This document shows, piece after piece, positions 1-7,294 of a DNA stretch of 64,000 nt. How positions within the stretch are numbered: position 1 is the stretch's first letter; every line of letters begins with the position of its first letter. The notes under the pieces were generated by a model. The model was not told where the DNA came from and did not search any database. It saw nothing but the letters and a program-made list of their open reading frames with translations. The translations under genes were made by a program, and so were the position numbers. The stretch covers positions 62,001 through 126,000 of the forward strand of contig NZ_JAFVMF010000002.1 of NCBI RefSeq assembly GCF_017377715.1, read 5' to 3'. The stretch is from Acetobacter sacchari (GTDB lineage Bacteria > Pseudomonadota > Alphaproteobacteria > Acetobacterales > Acetobacteraceae).

Positions 1-430
1 CACGCGGCGGCGGCATGGCGGCCGCAGTGGCCGTGGCGCTCGCCCGCAACCCTTTGATGGCGTCAGCGACGAAACCGGGCAATGGCATGATTCTGAAGGA
101 GCTTTCGTCCTCCTGCAGATCGACGACCAGCTCATAGCCGCCAGCCTTGATTCGATCTCCACGACCCAACCTGAGCGGCGCAGCGCCGACAGGGGAGGAG
201 CCGCCCCCCTGATCGAACGAGACACCGTTGCGGCTCATATCCGACAGCGACCAGCCGTCTTCGTCCTGCTGGAACAGGCAGTGCCGCCGGGAAAGCTGAC
301 GATGAGGGTCAGCCAACACCCAATCGTTCGTCGCGTCGCGACCGATAGAGAAATATCCGCTGGAAACACAGCGGGTTTCAAGCTGCACCCCTTTAGGAGC
401 GCTGGTCATGGACAGGACAAGCATCGTCAT
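1..430 (-). CDS. FHA-domain protein, T6SS-associated (3' end outside window)
   Basis: Reading leftward from an ATG at 430, about 143 residues are visible before the window ends. Residues about 25-95 form a forkhead-associated domain: an SIGRD strand, an RRHC segment and a SRNGVSFD segment, the phosphothreonine-binding pattern. The C-terminal part is missing. The start overlaps the stop of the upstream kinase gene as ATGA, so the two are translationally coupled. In threonine-phosphorylation-regulated T6SS loci an FHA protein is the substrate of PpkA, and this gene could play that role. A second FHA protein (TagH-like) lies at 13375-14898, so which one PpkA phosphorylates is open. Confidence 0.85.
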   Translation of the reverse strand, partial: MTMLVLSMTSAPKGVQLETRCVSSGYFSIGRDATNDWVLADPHRQLSRRHCLFQQDEDGWSLSDMSRNGVSFDQGGGSSPVGAAPLRLGRGDRIKAGGYELVVDLQEDESSFRIMPLPGFVADAIKGLRASATATAAAMPPPR

Positions 431-2031
431 GACGCCTCCCTCCGACCGCCGGTCGGCGCTTGTCCGATCGTCCGACGCACATCGGCCGGTCCTTTCCCGA
501 TCAGACGCAGAAACTCGTCCCGCTCATTTTGATGGCGGATAAATCCGGCGCACTCACTGACCAGCGTCAGCGGCGAGTTGCTTCGCGCAGCCATGCGCGC
601 GACGACAGTGGGTCCGATGGGACCGAGCACGTAGGTCAAGCAGCGGGCAGTCCACTCACAGCACCGTTGCCACCCGGCCTCATCAAAACTCTCTACTGGC
701 GTCGGAGATTCGGAGACCTCCTCGACGGCAGGCTCGACAACGGTCGGCGTCTCTACAACCGACTCATAGGCGTAGTCCACGATATCGCCGGTCGTATGGA
801 TTATCTCATCCTGCGCAACAAGAGTGTGCGTCTCCGAATCCTGCGTCGGAGCCTCTGCATCCCCCCCCCCCGCAGACCAGTCGGATGCACCTTCCTCGCT
901 CTCGAACACCGTCTCAGACGGCCCGGATTCCGGAGCCGCTTCATAGGCTGGTGTTTCGGCAAGCTCGACTGCCTCGTGGTGCGTGTAGTGCTGGTATTCC
1001 TCAGGCGCACTGACGGCCGGCCTGTAGTCGCCAGAGCTATACGCGCCAGAAGTCCCTCCAGAAGTTCCCAATGTCGGATCAAGAGGCGGCGCGACGATAG
1101 TTTCGTCCGAATCATGCCCCAAGCCGGACGTATGCCCAGCAACGACGCTTTTCAGTGTCTGCGCTAGAGGCGGCGGGCTTGGAGAGCGGATGTTGCTCGC
1201 ATCATGCAACGCCTGCGAGAAAGCGTCAGCGTCCGCGAAGCGGTCTTCCGGACGCTTGGCCAGCGCGCGGTCTATCGCCTCGCTCAAGCCCTGCGGCAAA
1301 TCGTCTCGCAGGGAGGACAGCGGCACATGCGGCTTGTTGATAATGCTCAGGATCGTGTCGGTGTAATTCGAACCGGTGAATGGCCTCTGCCCGGCGAGCA
1401 GTTCGTAGACGACACACCCTAAAGAAAACAGATCCGAACGGCCGTCGAGTGCGGAGCCCATGCACTGCTCGGGCGACATGTAGCTCGGCGTGCCGATCAA
1501 CAACGGCGTCAGCGTCATCTCCGCGCTGGTCAGGCGCGAAATTCCGAAATCGGTGATTTTCAACTTTGACTGCGGCGTCAGCAGAATGTTCGCAGGCTTG
1601 ATATCGCGATGAACAATGCCGCGCTCGTGTGCGTATTGCAGCGCGTCGAGCACCTGCAGCGCTATCGGCATCACCTCTTCGACAGGGCGTTGCGAGCCGC
1701 GTGGAATGGCCTGCTGCAGACCAACCCCGTTGACGTACTCCATGACGAGATAAGGATTGTTCTCGTGAAGCGAGAAATCGTACAAACCGACGATGTTCGC
1801 GTGAACGCATCGCCCGGCGATCTTCGCTTCATTACGAAAGCGCTTGAAATAGCTTTCACGTTCCGCGCTATCGAGAAGATCGGCGCGTATCAGCTTGATC
1901 GCGACCGGACGGTCGATTTCCTCGTCATGCCCCTTGTAGACGACGCCCATGGCGCCGCGACCCAGCATGGACTGTAGCCGGAAACGCCCGATGCGTTCCG
2001 GCATATGCGTCGTCGTCGCGGCCGCAGTCAT
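427..2031 (-). CDS. ppkA: Serine/threonine protein kinase PpkA of the T6SS
   Basis: A 534-residue Hanks-type kinase. Visible motifs are the glycine loop GRGAMG (24-29), the VAIK lysine (46), the catalytic HRDIKPAN (141-148), DFG (161-163) and an SPE in the APE position, so the kinase should be active. After the kinase domain (to about 275) comes an acidic, Pro/Ser-rich linker of about 160 residues and a C-terminal domain of about 90 residues. No transmembrane segment is evident. PpkA phosphorylates an FHA protein to license T6SS assembly. The gene overlaps its neighbours on both sides by ATGA. The linker contains 11 consecutive G (coding strand) at 871-861, around codons 387-390, a slippage-prone tract. 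Confidence 0.93.
   Translation of the reverse strand: MTAAATTTHMPERIGRFRLQSMLGRGAMGVVYKGHDEEIDRPVAIKLIRADLLDSAERESYFKRFRNEAKIAGRCVHANIVGLYDFSLHENNPYLVMEYVNGVGLQQAIPRGSQRPVEEVMPIALQVLDALQYAHERGIVHRDIKPANILLTPQSKLKITDFGISRLTSAEMTLTPLLIGTPSYMSPEQCMGSALDGRSDLFSLGCVVYELLAGQRPFTGSNYTDTILSIINKPHVPLSSLRDDLPQGLSEAIDRALAKRPEDRFADADAFSQALHDASNIRSPSPPPLAQTLKSVVAGHTSGLGHDSDETIVAPPLDPTLGTSGGTSGAYSSGDYRPAVSAPEEYQHYTHHEAVELAETPAYEAAPESGPSETVFESEEGASDWSAGGGDAEAPTQDSETHTLVAQDEIIHTTGDIVDYAYESVVETPTVVEPAVEEVSESPTPVESFDEAGWQRCCEWTARCLTYVLGPIGPTVVARMAARSNSPLTLVSECAGFIRHQNERDEFLRLIGKGPADVRRTIGQAPTGGRREAS
861..871 (-). repeat. Poly-G (11) homopolymer inside ppkA
   Basis: The plus strand shows 11 consecutive C, equal to 11 G in the ppkA coding strand, encoding part of Ala-Gly-Gly-Gly-Asp in the linker. 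The present length keeps the reading frame open. Gain or loss of one base would shift the frame after the kinase domain and remove the C-terminal domain. Tracts of this length are known contingency loci in other bacteria. Whether it varies here is not known. Confidence 0.9.
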
Positions 2032-2885
2032 GATTCGAGCAGAGCCATGGCGCTCTCCATGCTGCGCCGCAAGCGATTGAACGACGCAGTCAGAATGCTC
2101 AACTCGCCCGCCTTCGGAACATCGAACTCAACGACGCCCGCGCGACCGAGAGAGACGCTTTCAGCAATGGCCGAAACCCGCGCGATCGGGCGAAGCACAA
2201 GCAACTCCAGAACGACGTTCGCGGCGACCCACAGAGCGAGAATGATGCAGGCGACAGCGCCGAAAGTCCAATAGAAAGCAGATGACGTTGGCGGGAGCGA
2301 CACGGTGGCGATCGTGGCGCCGACGATTTCGCCAGCCTGCCGATTGAATCCCTTGGCTCCGCCAAAAGCGTCGCGCACGCCAGCCGGAGCGGCGTCCAGC
2401 GAGGAATAACACGTCGCACATACGCCGGGACGCATCCTCAAAGGCGTCACGAGAGCAATGCTTCCGTCCGGAGTGACCTCGGTGAATTGCTGGCCGTCGC
2501 GCGGGCCGCGCAATTCGGAGATCGCATCACGCTCCCACTCGTCAGGAGTGTCGTCCGCATTGGTCGGGTCAAGCACGACCCGGCGAAGACGCACGCCCGG
2601 CGCCAGCTTCTCGAGGAGTTTCGCGTTCGCTTCAACAGCGTAGAACGACGCCGCTGGCGGGAGAAAAAGCGCGCCGCCCCGATCTGCGCCACTCAGAAGC
2701 GGTGCGACTTCCTTGTCCGTATATTGGGCGATCGCGTCAGCCTGCGCCGTCAATATACGCGCTTCACGCGTGGCCTCCGTGATGCGGTCTCCGCTCAGGC
2801 TATACCCGAGCACAAACCACAAAAGGACCAGTCCTGCCGCCGCAATGGCGGCGAATGCGATGTTAGCCTTGAGACGCAGGGTCAT
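2028..2885 (-). CDS. Membrane sensor: Tll0287-like (DUF3365) periplasmic domain plus HAMP
   Basis: A 285-residue protein with an N-terminal membrane anchor (about 8-30), a periplasmic domain (31-200), a second membrane helix (about 204-231) followed by RPI, and a HAMP-like segment to the C-terminus. The periplasmic part matches the Tll0287-like/DUF3365 family and keeps a Cys-x-x-Cys pair at 156-159. The residue after it is Tyr160 instead of the His of a c-type haem motif. There is no kinase, cyclase or methyl-accepting domain after HAMP. It overlaps ppkA by 4 bp and is likely a sensor that talks to PpkA, analogous in position to the TagQRST input of Pseudomonas. That partnership is inference. 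Confidence 0.75.
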   Translation of the reverse strand: MTLRLKANIAFAAIAAAGLVLLWFVLGYSLSGDRITEATREARILTAQADAIAQYTDKEVAPLLSGADRGGALFLPPAASFYAVEANAKLLEKLAPGVRLRRVVLDPTNADDTPDEWERDAISELRGPRDGQQFTEVTPDGSIALVTPLRMRPGVCATCYSSLDAAPAGVRDAFGGAKGFNRQAGEIVGATIATVSLPPTSSAFYWTFGAVACIILALWVAANVVLELLVLRPIARVSAIAESVSLGRAGVVEFDVPKAGELSILTASFNRLRRSMESAMALLES

Positions 2886-2889
2886 TATG

Positions 2890-4086
2890 TCACTCGCCCA
2901 TCAGTTGCTGGGACTCTTCGGGCGAGAGCTTTCCTGTCACGGGGTGCCCGAGCACGGCTTGCAGCCGCTTGATCGCAGCGTGCGTCGCAGCGCTGTCGTA
3001 ACCGGTCACCTGACCGGAATAGAAACCCTTGGCGAGCAGCGCCAATTGCGCATTACGCACAGCCGGATCCGTCTTCGGCGGCACGACGCGTTTCGGCGGC
3101 GGGGCTACCGGCGCAGCAGCTGCAACCGAGGGCGCGCTTGCTGCAGAACCTTCTGCTGCAGCCGCTGGTTTTTCTTCAGCAGCTGCAACAGGGACTGGCG
3201 AAGGCGCTGGAGCTGGCGGCGGAGTAATGACCGCCGGCTTCGTAGCGCCCGCGACCGCCTCTGGTGATGACGTTACGGGAGGCGGCGCGACGACAGGCGT
3301 CGCCGGTTTAGCCGGGGCTGGAGCACCCGATGGCGCAACTTGCGAAGGCGTTGTCGCGCCCTGCGAAGTAACCGCCGCAGCGGCAGGCGCACCGGCCAGA
3401 GCGCCACCTGCCGCGGAACTACCCGCAGCGTATGGCTGGGGGGAGGCCGCAGCCGGGAGGAACACGCCCGGGAAGAATGCGTCGGCGCCGCGCAGCGCCG
3501 TGGTGATGAGGGTATCTATGACGCTGGCGCCGTTGGCGTCTTCGTCAACGCCCCCGAGCTTCCGCCCCCCGATCGCAGGATCGGAGCGCCACTGGGCGAC
3601 GGCGTTTCCTAGCGGCGGATCAGCCGAAAGCGGGTGTAGATCAAGAATGACGCCGCCGTTCGGCTGAACGATTCTGGAAAACGCCGTGGCGCTCATCGCG
3701 CCGCGAGACAGGTCTTCGGTAGCGATCGGCGTGCCGCTCGGAAGCAGAAACAGGCGGCCGCCGCGGACGGCCCCGTATCCACAAACCACCAGCAGTTGCG
3801 GCGTGCGGCTCGCATCAAGGGATGCGGCCATCATCGCGGCGCGGACCCCGTTCGCGTCGGGCGATTCAAGAAGGCGAGTCGGCACCCCGGCAGCTTTTAA
3901 ACTCGCCTGCAGCAGTGGCATTTTTGCAGCGCAACCGCTGAGTTTCGGCAGAGTTTCAACAGTAGGCAGGTTGATCAGCGTGGCGGAGACGGGCTCGGCG
4001 TAAGCGGAACCTCCCAAAGCCGCACCCAGCAGAAGCGCTGCAAAAGACGCCCGGCGAGGGAGGCGCGAAAGGGGACGAAACATCAT
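2890..4086 (-). CDS. Secreted pseudo-caspase-like protein with C-terminal peptidoglycan-binding domain
   Basis: A 398-residue protein with a signal peptide ending near SAYA (30), a caspase/peptidase C14-like core (about 50-215), a long Ala/Pro linker (about 225-340) and a C-terminal repeat (344-398) of PG-binding-1 type. In the core, VCGYG (about 101-105) sits where active caspases have GHG, and ILDLH (about 147-151) sits where they have the DAC cysteine. Both catalytic residues would therefore be missing. The ATG at 4086 is preferred because GGAGG lies 11 nt upstream. The gene precedes the HAMP sensor by 4 bp. A periplasmic wall-binding accessory of the T6SS signalling operon is the best guess. 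Caspase kinship is judged by eye. Confidence 0.6.
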   Translation of the reverse strand: MMFRPLSRLPRRASFAALLLGAALGGSAYAEPVSATLINLPTVETLPKLSGCAAKMPLLQASLKAAGVPTRLLESPDANGVRAAMMAASLDASRTPQLLVVCGYGAVRGGRLFLLPSGTPIATEDLSRGAMSATAFSRIVQPNGGVILDLHPLSADPPLGNAVAQWRSDPAIGGRKLGGVDEDANGASVIDTLITTALRGADAFFPGVFLPAAASPQPYAAGSSAAGGALAGAPAAAAVTSQGATTPSQVAPSGAPAPAKPATPVVAPPPVTSSPEAVAGATKPAVITPPPAPAPSPVPVAAAEEKPAAAAEGSAASAPSVAAAAPVAPPPKRVVPPKTDPAVRNAQLALLAKGFYSGQVTGYDSAATHAAIKRLQAVLGHPVTGKLSPEESQQLMGE

Positions 4087-4230
4087 GAGTCGAAAAGCCT
4101 CCGTCAAACCTGTGCGAACCACGCAATAAATAAATCGAAGCCCACGCCCGCCGGAGACAAAAATCGTCCAGCTCCTGAGTATAGGTTTTCAGTATCACGC
4201 AAACAACCGTTCACTCGCGTATGAAACACC

Positions 4231-5925
4231 TCACTCACGCCCTGCCCCTCTCGATCCATCGCCCGAGCTGAACATCAATCGCAACGCCGCTGCAATTGAG
4301 GTGCTGCTGTCTAGTCCGGCAAGCCAAACCTGCCGCCCGGACACGCCGCCCAACAACGTTGGCGGCGTCCGGCCAGGCGTCAGTATAGTCAGCGGCAGTG
4401 TCGGGCATACGGAGTGAAAGCGTTCCGCAAGAAAAAAATAATCATCCAGCTCTATAAGGTCGGTGCAAAGGAACACGGCGTGATAGTTATCGGGATCCCC
4501 CTCGATGACCCTCAGCGCCTCACGTGGGTGCGACAGGCCCAGAGGCTCGTAACCCAGCGCAGCAACGACATCCTCGATTCTTTCACGGACTGCACGTTCG
4601 GCGACGACGAGGACCGGCTCCCCCTCTCCCCTTGGCAGGAAGACGGTCCGGGCAGCCTCGTCATGCGTCAGAAACCAGACCTCGAACACGCTACCGCCGC
4701 CTGGCGCATCCAGCACGCGCAGGGCTCCTCCATGCTCCGAGACAATGTCCGCCACAGTGGAGAGGCCGAGCCCGGTGCCGGCGGGGCGCGTCGTATAGAA
4801 TGGTCGGAAAATTTCCAGGCGCGCGACCGCGTCTATCCCGATCCCTGAATCCCGAACTTCCAGAACGACATATTCGCGCAGAGCCAAAGCCCCTATCTGC
4901 ATGGCGAGCGAAGGGTCGCCGCTGCGCGTCTCCAGCGTCAATACGACTTCGCCCTCGTTCGCAATCGCCTGCGCCGCATTTCGGATGAGATTGAACAGGA
5001 CCTGCTGGATCTCCTCGACCCGACCTATCGTTTCCGCTCCGTCACTACGTTCGCGAAGTTCGAGACGGATGCGGGTTGGAATCGACGGCCGCACGAGGAG
5101 AATCGTCTCCTCGCACAGTGACCCAAGCTGAACCACTTTCTCGACGAAGTCCCGTCGACCGACACCGAGAAGATTCTCAATCAGCTCGCCAGCCCGCTCG
5201 CCGGCGTTCTTGATCGACAGCACAGCGTTGTAGACGGCCGCGCTCCCCCGCGACGCCTCCAGCGCCGTTTCCGTATGTCCCAACATCGCCGCAAGCACAT
5301 TGTTCAGATTATGCGCCATACCAGCCGCCGTGGCGCCGGCAATTTCGAGACGTTGCGACTGCCGCAGGCGGCGCTTCACCTCACCCCGCTCTTCCGAAAG
5401 TCGGTTGCGCTCCAGCGCAAGTCCGATCAGTTCGGCGATCTGCCGCGCTTCGGTCGGCGCATGCGGACCGCCAGGCCCGAAACGATCTCGCCATGGCCGC
5501 GACGACCGGCACAGCAACAAAAGACCCGCTACATCGTGTCGACCGCGGACGGGAACCAGATGCACGTAAAGAAGCCCCAGCCGCGCAAGCTTGCGTTCTC
5601 CTTCCCCCTTTGCTTCCGGATCCAGAACCAGCGCACGCTCCGCGACCGCGTCCTTCGCGCGCTCCGCCGCGAACGCACGTAGAGCCTCTCCAAGCTCGGC
5701 TGGCGCCGGTGTTTCCGGCGCCAGCCATGTTTTTCGTATCGGGCGTCCCGGAGAGGTTAGAGCGACGCTTCGTGCGGAGCAGCACGCCCCGAGCACGCAA
5801 AGCGCGTCGTCAATAGCATCGGCGAGTTCGGCTGAATGCGCAGCCGCCAGACTGGCCGCCACACTCTGATAAGCGCCACGACCACCCTTGGCCGCAATCA
5901 GTCCTGAAGGAATCCGGGTCGACAT
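4231..5925 (-). CDS. Histidine kinase with GAF-like input and degenerate receiver
   Basis: About 564 residues from the ATG at 5925; an upstream TTG at 5931 is less likely. An N-terminal region (to about 180) resembles a GAF domain. An H-box GMAHNLNN has its phospho-acceptor His at about 205. An ATP-binding domain follows, with LIRNAAQ, DSGIGID and GTGLGLS. The last 120 residues look like a receiver, but the phosphoacceptor position in VFLCTD appears to be Cys. No membrane segment is seen, so the kinase is probably cytoplasmic. The layout recalls the VirA family. No response regulator is encoded nearby. It heads the minus-strand T6SS signalling block and is divergent from a lipoprotein gene. 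Confidence 0.8.
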   Translation of the reverse strand: MSTRIPSGLIAAKGGRGAYQSVAASLAAAHSAELADAIDDALCVLGACCSARSVALTSPGRPIRKTWLAPETPAPAELGEALRAFAAERAKDAVAERALVLDPEAKGEGERKLARLGLLYVHLVPVRGRHDVAGLLLLCRSSRPWRDRFGPGGPHAPTEARQIAELIGLALERNRLSEERGEVKRRLRQSQRLEIAGATAAGMAHNLNNVLAAMLGHTETALEASRGSAAVYNAVLSIKNAGERAGELIENLLGVGRRDFVEKVVQLGSLCEETILLVRPSIPTRIRLELRERSDGAETIGRVEEIQQVLFNLIRNAAQAIANEGEVVLTLETRSGDPSLAMQIGALALREYVVLEVRDSGIGIDAVARLEIFRPFYTTRPAGTGLGLSTVADIVSEHGGALRVLDAPGGGSVFEVWFLTHDEAARTVFLPRGEGEPVLVVAERAVRERIEDVVAALGYEPLGLSHPREALRVIEGDPDNYHAVFLCTDLIELDDYFFLAERFHSVCPTLPLTILTPGRTPPTLLGGVSGRQVWLAGLDSSTSIAAALRLMFSSGDGSRGAGRE

Positions 5926-6093
5926 TCTCAATTCATGGCACGGGCTTCACAGCCCGCCCATCCGCTCACACGTCCAATATTCAGATATAACGAAAAATTC
6001 TTGAAACTGAGCACTCATTACCGGCCAATTGACCGCAATATTTCCTTGTGTCATCTCTCCCGAGTATTCATCGTCCTTGAGGCCAATACAATC
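5926..6093. promoter_or_regulatory. Divergent intergenic region, kinase versus lipoprotein
   Basis: These 168 bp separate oppositely oriented genes and must hold both promoters. The middle part (5975-6050) is AT-rich compared with the flanks. A TTGACC near 6027 could be a -35 box, but no convincing -10 partner is seen, so no promoter is assigned. Confidence 0.4.
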
Positions 6094-6714
6094 ATGACAA
6101 CGTCCAGTCGTTCCAATCATCTGGTCCATAACGGCTGCTGGTCCGGAGCGCTGCTTCTGGCCCTGTCTCTCGCCGGATGCGCGGATGACGCGAGCAAGTC
6201 GGCTCACCAAGAAAAAACCCCGCAGACCTGGCGCGTCGCCGTTACCGGCGCCAGCGACGCCGACGCCGCGGCCATTGCCGGTCCGCTGAGCGCGGCGCTG
6301 GTGTCCAGCGGCGTCGCCGCCTCCGTTGTGACGGACGCCTCGCCTGTCGATCACGTGCTCGAGGCCGAAGTGCAAAGCGTGCGTCATTCGCAGATTTCGA
6401 CCCGTCTTCGTAACGGGAAGCGCCACTGGACGCCGGGACCGGCGACTGCCGTCATCGCGCATGAGACCGTAAGGAACGGGCACGCCACGGATCTCTCGAT
6501 CGAAAAATCCTTCGACGTTTCCGTCTCCGTCACGCCGCCGAAAACGAAGCCCAAGAACGCCCCGGACACCAGTCAGACGACCGAACCCTCGGTTTTCGAT
6601 CTTTTCGCACAACGGACTGTCGAACACCTTCAGGACGCCCCCGCCGACGCGACCGCTCCTGCGGCTCCGGGCGAGACCGCGTCTGGAAACGCCCCTGCTT
6701 CCAGCGCGCAGTAA
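6094..6714 (+). CDS. Lipoprotein of unknown function inside the T6SS locus
   Basis: A 206-residue protein. The open frame extends further upstream, but the ATG at 6094 is chosen because it gives a proper lipoprotein signal: a hydrophobic stretch ending in LSLAGC, with Cys about 29 residues in. The mature part (about 175 residues) starts with a charged linker, then a mixed alpha/beta region with several Val/Ser/Thr-rich strands, and ends in an Ala/Pro/Thr-rich tail. I do not recognise a family. It does not show the usual TssJ motifs, yet the locus has no other candidate outer-membrane lipoprotein. It lies between the signalling operon and the tagF end of the structural operon, on the opposite strand to both. 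Confidence 0.7.
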   Translation: MTTSSRSNHLVHNGCWSGALLLALSLAGCADDASKSAHQEKTPQTWRVAVTGASDADAAAIAGPLSAALVSSGVAASVVTDASPVDHVLEAEVQSVRHSQISTRLRNGKRHWTPGPATAVIAHETVRNGHATDLSIEKSFDVSVSVTPPKTKPKNAPDTSQTTEPSVFDLFAQRTVEHLQDAPADATAPAAPGETASGNAPASSAQ

Positions 6715-6742
6715 TACGACCACCAACGCTCGACGCTCACGA

Positions 6743-7294
6743 TCACCGCCCTCTGTCGGGGGTCGTGAGCAACCAGTCGAACGCCTGATCGACCGGAAGC
6801 GCGCAACGCAGCGTGATCGGCGGTCCCGACTGCGTCTCCAGCCACCAGATATCTCTCTCAGGCGGAGCCGACGGCCAAGGGTAACCGCAAAGCCGAGTTA
6901 TCTCCTGATCGACGACATCGGGGTCTTTCCCTGAAGCGATCGCATCCCTTACGACGTCGCTGAACGGCGTCAGCGCGCGATACAGCACGTCTCGCGGATC
7001 ATGAACGATCGCCAGAACGAACGGGAAGCAACGACCGACCTTGTCGACGCTAGGGGCCCATACGCCAGTCACGGCGCAATTCGGACTCAGCTGCCCCGAC
7101 GTGATCGTAAAGTGCCAGAACGGCGCGGCGTGCCAGACTTCTTCGAACGCTTCCCCCAGCCTCTCACGAGATCCGGCGATCTGCCGGGTAATCCAGTCAT
7201 GCAGCCGGTCGTTCATGTCGTCCGGCAGACCGCCCCGCAAAAAATCGCCTCTGGAAGGCAGCTTTCCGTAATATCCGACATAAGGCGTAATCAT
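6743..7294 (-). CDS. tagF: TagF, T6SS-associated protein
   Basis: 183 residues from the ATG at 7294; the longer open frame to 7546 overlaps tssM and is not used. The N-terminus (YYGKLPSRGDFL) is the family signature of TagF. Further marks are the PFWHF and WAPSVDKVGR motifs and a WWLE segment near the end. In Pseudomonas and Agrobacterium TagF is a post-translational repressor of T6SS assembly that acts around the FHA protein. Here it stands alone, without a fused PppA phosphatase domain. The start overlaps the tssM stop by one base (TAATG), so it is the last gene of the clpV-to-tagF unit. Confidence 0.92.
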   Translation of the reverse strand: MITPYVGYYGKLPSRGDFLRGGLPDDMNDRLHDWITRQIAGSRERLGEAFEEVWHAAPFWHFTITSGQLSPNCAVTGVWAPSVDKVGRCFPFVLAIVHDPRDVLYRALTPFSDVVRDAIASGKDPDVVDQEITRLCGYPWPSAPPERDIWWLETQSGPPITLRCALPVDQAFDWLLTTPDRGR

